A DNA stretch of 6,770 bases from a bacterium UBP17_UBA6191 (GTDB taxonomy: Bacteria; Muiribacteriota; UBA6191), in the NCBI GenBank assembly GCA_002422125.1, contig DITF01000294.1, positions 1-6,770 on the forward strand, given 5' to 3'. The notes under the pieces were generated by a model that saw only the letters and a list, made by a program, of their open reading frames with translations, was not told the DNA's origin and searched no databases. Each line of letters starts with the position of its first letter. The first letter of the stretch is position 1. Shown piece after piece: positions 5,605 to 6,770 of this stretch. The position numbers and the translations under genes were made by a program.

Positions 5605-6770
5605 AGGCTTTTTCATCACTTTCCATGTCTTGCCTTCCTTGGAAGGAAGTAAAGAATCCTCAGTACCGTTTACAAAGTACACCACCTCAAATGCGTCTGG
5701 GACTTGAGTAGTCATCTGAGCTGCCGCCATCTGGCATTCGTTAAGACAGGAGTGATTCAGAAACAAAACATCACAAAAATTATGCTGTTTTAAGTCCTCA
5801 AGATTACAAACCACCTCAACCGACTGACCTTGCAACTCCAAAAACCGAAGCAATATCTGGCTGTCCATCGGCTGATCATGAAACAATACGATATTAAGAG
5901 GCTCGTTTAAAGACCGACCTTCTTCGGTAATGGACAATTCACCCTCACCCAATAATGCCGAAGAAGTTCCCACTGGTATGTAGAGAGTAACGGATGTCCC
6001 CTGTCCTTCTAAAGACTCCACTTTAATACTTCCACCACAGTCTCTGAGTAACCCTTCTAACAAAGAAAGCCCTAATCCCCGCTCTGTTCGCTTATTGCCA
6101 ACAATCTGGCCTCCTAGGGATCCTTTGGTTGTAAAAAAAAGATCAAAAATTTTGGGTAAATGCGATTGCGGAATTCCAGAGCCATTGTCAGATATACTGA
6201 ATTTAATAGTGTCTTCCAGGTATTCCGATACTATACAAACTTCCTGGGATCTATCATTAACCCCAGAAAATGATTCATGACAATTTTGCAGTAACACATG
6301 GAAGACTTGCATCACTCCTGTTTCCCCAAGACTGGCATACAAGCCATCTGGAACTTCGCAGAAACTCATCTTTAAGGCAAACCCTCTGTCAAGATAGTCT
6401 GTGTTTAGCATAGTTTTTATGGTCTCACAAAGCTCTTTAAGCTCAGGAAAACGATCATCGTCATTTTTTGGAACATAGAGATTGGTCAGAACTCTTAAAA
6501 GGTCAGCGGATCTCTGGATGGTCCCTTTAAGCATTTGTACCCGATTTTTACTCTTATCGTCACTTAAGGACATCCCCAACATCTCAATTCCACTTTGTAA
6601 AATGGTTAGATGATTGTTAAATTCATGATTGAACCCACTGATCATGCGCTTCATAGAATCAATTCTGCGTTTTTGAATGTGATCCCGTCCCTTGTAAAAT
6701 CGATGAATCAACGATTGCATTCTTACAGACAGCTCCATGTAGTCTGCCGGTTTTAGCATAAAATCATCCA
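5536..6770 (-). CDS. hybrid sensor histidine kinase, N-terminus beyond the window
   Basis: Two-component kinase that should autophosphorylate on histidine and pass the phosphate to a receiver; signal and target are unknown. Residues are numbered from the Met codon at 6759. That codon is probably internal: the frame stays open to the edge and reads DDFMLKP, the usual end of a receiver domain with its conserved Lys-Pro, so the true start lies off the window. Next come a linker helix (7-35), an H-box GFNHEFNNHLTIL (42-54, phosphoacceptor His45), an N-box LLQNCHESF (156-164, Asn159), G1 SDNGSGIP (190-197), an F-box IFDLFFTTK (204-212) and G2 RGLGLSLLEGLL (227-238). The last part (about 287-400) looks like a second receiver but has Asn335 where the phospho-aspartate should be (DVLFLNHSC), one acidic residue (HD, 294-295) and a retained Lys-Pro (384-385). 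No membrane segment is visible. The architecture is receiver, kinase core, pseudo-receiver; it overlaps convergent dusA. Confidence 0.88.
   Translation of the reverse strand, partial: DDFMLKPADYMELSVRMQSLIHRFYKGRDHIQKRRIDSMKRMISGFNHEFNNHLTILQSGIEMLGMSLSDDKSKNRVQMLKGTIQRSADLLRVLTNLYVPKNDDDRFPELKELCETIKTMLNTDYLDRGFALKMSFCEVPDGLYASLGETGVMQVFHVLLQNCHESFSGVNDRSQEVCIVSEYLEDTIKFSISDNGSGIPQSHLPKIFDLFFTTKGSLGGQIVGNKRTERGLGLSLLEGLLRDCGGSIKVESLEGQGTSVTLYIPVGTSSALLGEGELSITEEGRSLNEPLNIVLFHDQPMDSQILLRFLELQGQSVEVVCNLEDLKQHNFCDVLFLNHSCLNECQMAAAQMTTQVPDAFEVVYFVNGTEDSLLPSKEGKTWKVMKKPLNFAYLTRLLNRIRYSPVFSRY

Noticed and set aside
5592..5613. Possible terminator after dusA: AAGC...GCTT followed by a run of five T
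   Set aside because: The stem is only 4 bp with an 11-nt loop, too weak to call a terminator.
5633..5646. Palindrome CCTTCCTTGGAAGG just beyond the dusA stop
   Set aside because: It is coding sequence of the kinase (codons for Leu-Pro-Ser-Lys-Glu-Gly), no T-run follows on either strand, and the hairpin loop is minimal; most likely chance.

Overview
The window is almost entirely protein-coding and carries five genes; no RNA genes, mobile elements, CRISPR arrays or long non-coding stretches were seen. Base composition looks AT-leaning to balanced by eye (not computed). The combination of sigma-54, a DusA-type tRNA dihydrouridine synthase and an Smr-tailed MutS2 suggests a Gram-negative bacterium outside the Enterobacteria. 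A deltaproteobacterium-like lineage (for example Bdellovibrionota, SAR324 or relatives) is possible. This is inference from gene content and the exact taxon cannot be fixed from the sequence.

Layout: the left two thirds hold a tightly packed minus-strand operon read from right to left: mutS2 (4518-2179), rpoN (2182-767) and a YebC/TACO1-family gene (757 to the left window edge, missing only its last codons). mutS2 and rpoN overlap by four bases (ATGA). The rpoN stop codon is itself part of the Shine-Dalgarno sequence of yebC. Diverging from mutS2 across only 33 bp is dusA (4552-5604, plus strand). Its start codon is forced by an in-frame stop just upstream, and it has no ribosome binding site. 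An extended -10 element is placed so that the transcript would begin at or next to the ATG, so dusA is probably leaderless. dusA converges on, and overlaps by 69 coding bases, a minus-strand hybrid histidine kinase (5536 to beyond the right edge).

How the genes fit together: mutS2, yebC and dusA families all have links to translation. These are ribosome-collision rescue and nucleic-acid handling for MutS2, relief of ribosome stalling for YebC/TACO1, and tRNA D-loop modification for Dus. rpoN, the sigma-54 factor, sits in the middle of this group. That differs from its classic proteobacterial setting next to lptB and hpf/ptsN. The kinase is cytoplasmic over its visible length, with the end of a receiver domain at its visible N-terminus and a degenerate receiver lacking the phospho-aspartate at its C-terminus. 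No wholly new system is evident. The most unusual points are the altered ATPase D-loop of MutS2, the pseudo-receiver of the kinase, the leaderless dusA start and the antiparallel overlap of the two 3' coding ends.
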